Source: a virus. From it: a stretch of 52,210 nucleotides of DNA. Below, one piece after another: positions 49,048 to 52,210 of the stretch. The notes under the pieces were generated by a model. It made no database searches. It saw only the letters and a list, made by a program, of their open reading frames with translations, and was not told where the DNA came from. The translations under genes were made by a program, and so were the position numbers. The DNA is taken from IMG/VR virus record IMGVR_UViG_3300021197_001105, positions 1-52,210 of that record. One strand, given 5' to 3'. Position 1 is the first letter of the stretch; every line of letters begins with the position of its first letter.

Positions 49048-49116
49048 AAAAAAAAAAGAAAAAAAAACCAATACGACGGGTTGTGTACCCGCTGTCACCG
49101 ACGACAGCGGGTACAC
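49048..49116 (-). terminator. Perfect 14-bp hairpin followed by a split poly-T tract before an RBS
   Basis: GTGTACCCGCTGTC (49083-49096) pairs perfectly with GACAGCGGGTACAC (49103-49116), with a 6-nt loop. In leftward RNA, 15 nt later, follow U9-C-U10 (49067-49048) and then AGGAGG, the ribosome-binding site of the 49036 gene. The hairpin is terminator-grade, but the gap before the U-tract is unusual; termination may be partial. Confidence 0.82.
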
Positions 49117-49122
49117 GTTCCG

Positions 49123-49419
49123 TCACTTGCTAAGTTGTCGGGTTTGATGTGAGAGCATTGAACGAAGGTAGTTGTTGGCTGTCTTTAGTGCTCTGATCTC
49201 GCTTTTGAGTGCATCAAGCTGTGGGTCACAGAACATTGTCTTTGCGGCGATGAGGTCACGAACTACGTGCCTTGAGTAGTCGTCGTACTTGTCGAGGTCT
49301 TCGTAGAGACCTTCACGGTACTCGTCATAGACTTGATCGGCTTCGAGGATGTCCATTGTGTCGTCAGCCCACACGATGATTTGAGTGAGGTCAGTGAGTT
49401 GGTAGTCTCCAGATGGCAT
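49123..49419 (-). CDS. Hypothetical acidic/helical protein (98 aa)
   Basis: I use the ATG at 49419 (AAGGAG upstream); a longer upstream frame to 49554 is rejected because the micro-gene 49419-49526 occupies that region. It is acidic in residues 20-50 (EADQVYDEYREGLYEDLDKY) and forms a coil at 65-98 (LDALKSEIRALKTANNYLRS). Its start overlaps the stop of the micro-gene (TGATG). Function unknown. Confidence 0.68.
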   Translation of the reverse strand: MPSGDYQLTDLTQIIVWADDTMDILEADQVYDEYREGLYEDLDKYDDYSRHVVRDLIAAKTMFCDPQLDALKSEIRALKTANNYLRSMLSHQTRQLSK

Positions 49420-49526
49420 CAGTTGTCTCCTTTGGTGACGTTGATGATTGCGTGAATCGTCCACCATACGAGGAAGACGATGATTGTTGATGAGGTGAGA
49501 AAGAGGATGGATTCCAGGGGTGTCAT
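49419..49526 (-). CDS. Transmembrane micro-protein (35 aa)
   Basis: The ATG at 49526 overlaps the previous stop (ATGA), and its stop at 49419 overlaps the next ATG (TGATG). The hydrophobic core is long and clean (SILFLTSSTIIVFLVWWTIH, about residues 6-25). The next gene's ribosome-binding site (AAGGAG) lies in its last codons. It fits a small membrane peptide of the early region. Coupling on both sides supports a real gene. Confidence 0.65.
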   Translation of the reverse strand: MTPLESILFLTSSTIIVFLVWWTIHAIINVTKGDN

Positions 49527-50044
49527 ACGAGTTCTCCGTTGTGCTTGGCGTCACGGTGGTTGTCCCAGATGGCCTGCTCTTCTGGGGTTACGGTTTCTTC
49601 TCGCTCGACTCGAGCGAACGATTCCTCGTCACTGATGATGGTGACATCTTCGAGAAGGGCATAGTTGAGCATCTTTTCGAGGATTTCGTCCTGCGTAGGG
49701 AACAAGTTCCCTCCTGCGATTGCGTCTTCGTAGAAGGGGTTGCACTCAGACAGATCTTCGTAGCGGTCTTGTGCGTATTCGAGGTCGCCTTCTCTTCCGC
49801 CATAATCGAACAAGTCTTCGATTTCCAATCCCAGTGTGGCTCTCTCTTCGTCCTTGAGACGCTGGTAGAGATCGTCACCGGTGACTGCTACAGCAGGGAC
49901 GCCAGCGTCTGCGAACATCTTGAGTACTGGCTCGAGTTGTGATGCGAGGTACTCGTTACTGCCATAAGTGAAGAGGATGTTCTGGATTGGTTCAGGTGTG
50001 CTGGCTGCATCGTTGTTGATGATGATGTATCGCTTAGTAGTCAT
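49523..50044 (-). CDS. Hypothetical protein (173 aa), acidic
   Basis: The first gene leftward after the 500-nt noncoding stretch, with an AAGGAG ribosome-binding site. The N-terminus (KRYIIINNDAASTPEPIQNI) is an alpha/beta start, and the rest is acidic and Tyr/Leu/Glu-rich. Acidic early proteins of this kind often act as host-enzyme inhibitors or DNA mimics; no family is recognised, so this remains a speculation. Confidence 0.7.
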   Translation of the reverse strand: MTTKRYIIINNDAASTPEPIQNILFTYGSNEYLASQLEPVLKMFADAGVPAVAVTGDDLYQRLKDEERATLGLEIEDLFDYGGREGDLEYAQDRYEDLSECNPFYEDAIAGGNLFPTQDEILEKMLNYALLEDVTIISDEESFARVEREETVTPEEQAIWDNHRDAKHNGELV

Positions 50045-50459
50045 GAGAAACTCCTTGAAGAAAAGATAAACACACGCCGGGTCACTCGCCCGGGCACTTG
50101 TTCCCGGGCTAGTTACCCAGCGAGAGAGGGTGGGATAGTAGTGAGAAGAAGCCCTGCCTTGGTTGGTGTCGATGCCTTGTGTTTAGACAGTCGATCAATT
50201 GAGGGGGTCGTCTTAGGCAGTAGGGGTAGGTACGCGGAAAGTGTCAGCGTGTCGCAGTCGTGCTATGTGTCTAGCCGTGTCTGTGTAACTGAAGTAAGTG
50301 TCGGGTCCGCGAGTCTCCGACTACAGTTTGTCTCCGCTTGAGTTGCTTCCACAGTAGGCGGTCGGCCCCCGGGGTCAGGTCCGGTCTGTGGTGAAAACAC
50401 CCCTGCCGTCTAGGATTTTCTGACTAATCCTGGCGGGACAGAAACGGACTTCTGTATAG
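50045..50459. other. Noncoding stretch between early genes and element copy 2
   Basis: About 415 nt without a supportable gene. A GC-rich hairpin at 50079-50118 pairs GGGT with ACCC and GCCCGGG (50088-50094) with CCCGGGC (50103-50109), separated by a 5x5 internal loop. Another small hairpin is AGGATT..AATCCT (about 50412-50431). A 66-codon rightward frame at 50141 is Ser/Val/Arg-rich and not protein-like. The stretch may hold promoters or leader RNA for the leftward genes. Confidence 0.6.
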
Positions 50460-50543
50460 TGCCAGATATGCCGGGGTTATTATTACCTAATATAGACTAG
50501 TAGTTAGTATATATAGTTAACAGTACACCCGGCACACCCGGCA
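50460..50543. repeat. Quasi-palindromic iteron-like element copy 2
   Basis: Left arm: TGCCAGA at 50460-50466 and TGCCGGG at 50469-50475 (9-nt period). Right arm: CCCGGCA at 50528-50534 and CCCGGCA at 50537-50543 (9-nt period, inverted). The AT-rich core of about 50 bp again has TATTACCTAATA exactly 5 nt after the inner left box and ATATATAG 11 nt before the inner right box, as in copy 1. It ends 3 nt before the stop of the 50547 gene and lies beside the helicase gene. Confidence 0.85.
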
Positions 50544-50546
50544 TCG

Positions 50547-50747
50547 TCATACAGACTCTCGTTTGATTTTTAGCAAGCTATTCTTGCTCAGACTAGCGGC
50601 TACATATGTTCCGTCAGTCAGTTGCTTAACTTCCCACGTTTCACATTCATCATCAACAAATGTGCAACTGTCTCGATCCCCAAGCAGCATAATCATCTGC
50701 TCAACCATGTCGTGCATATCGCCATAACTCTCAATATCAAAATTCAT
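50547..50747 (-). CDS. Hypothetical small protein downstream of the helicase (66 aa)
   Basis: The leader AGGAGTTAGATATG is shared exactly with the 34037 gene. The product has an acidic helical N-terminus (DMHDMVEQMIMLLGDRDSCT) and a strand-rich C-terminus (CETWEVKQLTDGTYVAASLS). It lies 9 nt after the helicase gene and its stop abuts the repeat element, so it may act with replication initiation. Function unknown. Confidence 0.65.
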   Translation of the reverse strand: MNFDIESYGDMHDMVEQMIMLLGDRDSCTFVDDECETWEVKQLTDGTYVAASLSKNSLLKIKRESV

Positions 50748-50756
50748 ATCTAACTC

Positions 50757-52172
50757 CTAAGCAAGATCTTCAAAGTTTCTTCTGAGGCTCATACCTTTGA
50801 GTCCTCGTTTGCTTTCAGCACTGGGACGGTGTCGGTATACATTCCAACTACTCTGGCCTTCAATCTGCAACGCTATCTGGTTGCGGGGCACATGTACACC
50901 CTTAACACCATTGCGTTCTAGCCAATCCATCCACTGACTCCAGATCATTTCTGTAGCAACAAATCCAGATGCGTTGCGGAGGAACCGTTCCTCCAGGAAA
51001 TGATCAAACGGGTTGTTCTGCAAGTGGTATAGCTTTACTGCGTCTTCTGCTTTCTTCGGCATCAAGAATCGGTCTGCAGGTCTGGGTGCTGTTTCTACCT
51101 TGTGTGCTCCGGCAATTGCCCAAGCAGCAATACCAGGCAACTCTTCTACTAGCTGATCTATGAGATTGTGATTCTCTTTACCTTCAAACGTGACCTCAAA
51201 GGGCAGCACAAGCATTTTACTAGACAACCCTCTACCCTTATTAGGCAACTGGGGGATCTCATTAGCTTGCACCATCGGGGCAGCATCTACAACGATATTC
51301 CGCATCTGACGCTTAAACTTGATATTCACTGAGATGGGGTCCTGACCCACAATGTTCTTAAGGACCCTAGTAGCTTTCTCGCCCATACGATTGTCTAGCT
51401 CACTAACCTCTGACACACACAGAACCCTAGAGTGCTCTAGCCCGTCTAAACCAAAGTCACCCGCCAAGTCATCCAGGCTTGTACCCATAAAGCACTCAGG
51501 CCCAATCATCTTCTCCAAGATCTTACCTATGGTGCCTTTGCCTGCACGAACCTTACCGTACATCAGCAGCCACTTGGCGTGCTTGCGATGAGGCATCAAG
51601 CAGTAGCCCATCCAACGCTGCAGCAAGTTGCACCATGCGGGATCGCCTTGGCTCCACTCTCGTATGCACCTCATCCAAGTTGGACACTCCGCATCCGGGT
51701 CATACTTGCAGGGCACAGTCACGGGATCAAACCAACGCTCGTCCCTCTCCATAACCGTATTGGTCTTGCAGTCCACCAACACATCCTCGAAAGCTACGGT
51801 GCAATCGGTATTGATTTCTTCTGTGCCCAACCACACGGGAACTTTGTTGTGGGGCAACCGAACCCTGGCCTCTAGGGCCCTTACAACATTTTCAATCTTA
51901 GACCTGTTGGGGTTGAACCTACGGGAGATGATCTCACCATTCGTAGCTCGAGCCCTGTAGTAGGCATCCTCCAACAAGTTCCAGCACATATCTTCTAACC
52001 AAAGAAAATCTCGAACTTGCCACCTATTGCCATACCATTGATAAAAAGCTTCTCGGTGGCTCCACAAACCCGGTCGGTTCTGCGGAGTGTTAAAAGCTGA
52101 TCTGAGTAAATGACCCGCGACCTTCATAGGTTCTGCGGATTCCATTGGTGTATCTTGCGTTGATACCTGCAT
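50757..52172 (-). CDS. SF3/D5-like replicative helicase (primase-helicase C-terminal type)
   Basis: I choose the ATG at 52172 (AAAGGA upstream), giving 471 residues; an ATG at 52199 is the alternative. The region LPHNKVPVWLGTEE and CTVAFEDVLVDCKTNTV resembles the D5 N-terminal module. The ATPase core is LLMYGKVRAGKGTIGKILEK (Walker A), HSRVLCVSEVSEL (Walker B), PMVQANEIPQLPNKG (sensor region) and SSKMLVLPFEVTF. P4 alpha/D5-type helicases unwind origins; no primase catalytic domain is visible here. The iteron-like element lies about 210 nt downstream, supporting a role in replication initiation. Confidence 0.82.
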   Translation of the reverse strand: MQVSTQDTPMESAEPMKVAGHLLRSAFNTPQNRPGLWSHREAFYQWYGNRWQVRDFLWLEDMCWNLLEDAYYRARATNGEIISRRFNPNRSKIENVVRALEARVRLPHNKVPVWLGTEEINTDCTVAFEDVLVDCKTNTVMERDERWFDPVTVPCKYDPDAECPTWMRCIREWSQGDPAWCNLLQRWMGYCLMPHRKHAKWLLMYGKVRAGKGTIGKILEKMIGPECFMGTSLDDLAGDFGLDGLEHSRVLCVSEVSELDNRMGEKATRVLKNIVGQDPISVNIKFKRQMRNIVVDAAPMVQANEIPQLPNKGRGLSSKMLVLPFEVTFEGKENHNLIDQLVEELPGIAAWAIAGAHKVETAPRPADRFLMPKKAEDAVKLYHLQNNPFDHFLEERFLRNASGFVATEMIWSQWMDWLERNGVKGVHVPRNQIALQIEGQSSWNVYRHRPSAESKRGLKGMSLRRNFEDLA

Positions 52173-52210
52173 AAACGTATCCTTTCTAGTGGTAACCATT
52201 ACATAAGGTA

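Noticed and set aside
49420-49554. N-terminal extension of the 49123 gene
   Set aside because: The region is occupied by the coupled 35-codon membrane gene, and the ATG at 49419 has an AAGGAG site.
50141-50341. Rightward 66-codon frame in the noncoding stretch
   Set aside because: Ser/Val/Arg-rich composition with no folded pattern, no clear ribosome-binding site and opposite to all neighbours; treated as chance.
1-52210. CRISPR array, rRNA or insertion sequence
   Set aside because: No evenly spaced near-identical direct repeats with spacers, no rRNA-like sequence and no transposase or inverted-terminal-repeat pair were seen.

Overview
The window is part of a tailed bacteriophage genome (Caudoviricetes). 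It encodes a large terminase, portal, scaffold, major capsid protein, head-tail adaptor candidate and very large internal (ejection-type) virion proteins. No tape measure, sheath or baseplate gene was recognised, and the largest protein resembles a tail nozzle, so a short-tailed (podovirus-like) particle is most likely. Strong Shine-Dalgarno sequences and overlapping start/stop codons point to a bacterial host. The lysine-rich proteins behind the capsid gene are of a kind common in aquatic phages, but the host cannot be named from sequence alone. No integrase, RNA polymerase, endolysin or complete tRNA was recognised, so the genome probably continues beyond the window.

Layout. Positions 1-31258 are a rightward packaging and virion block: terminase region, TerL (2534), portal (4708), scaffold (6708), capsid (7671), strong terminator (9319), three small basic proteins (9380-10055), adaptor and neck-region candidates (10055-12576), a DUF115-like enzyme (12576), a 2,363-residue nozzle-like protein with a repeat array (13489), internal proteins (20586-25878), a small structural candidate (25883), a second terminator (26321), a 1,283-residue internal protein (26358), a metallophosphoesterase (30206) and a small hypothetical gene. 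Positions 31342-52172 are read leftward, with one exception (44650, rightward). Following transcription from the right end they are: an SF3/D5-like helicase, many small early-type genes, a DUF932-like protein, a family 4-like uracil-DNA glycosylase, DNA polymerase I, an ERCC4-type nuclease, a second set of probable virion proteins (DNRLRE-like, basic and coiled-coil/membrane proteins), a probable membrane cassette, a RecB/Cas4-like nuclease and a Sak4-like ATPase. Three short genes encode membrane peptides of 22, 35 and 47 residues, and one encodes a lysine-rich 36-residue protein.

Two DNA-level signals stand out. (1) Two related 83-84 bp elements, at 31259-31341 and 50460-50543, each carry four TGCCGGG-type boxes: two direct on the left and two inverted on the right, at exact 9-nt spacing. 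The boxes flank an AT-rich core with a shared TATTACCTAATA and a shared ATATATAG. They look like paired binding sites, possibly replication origins served by the adjacent helicase. (2) The 9-mer AGCGGGGAA occurs 17 times (about 0.4 expected), 14 of them on the given strand. It lies in sense, antisense and intergenic positions, so it appears selected as DNA.

The leftward block is also rich in strong hairpins placed just before the next ribosome-binding site, which suggests leaky termination or RNA processing as its means of regulation.
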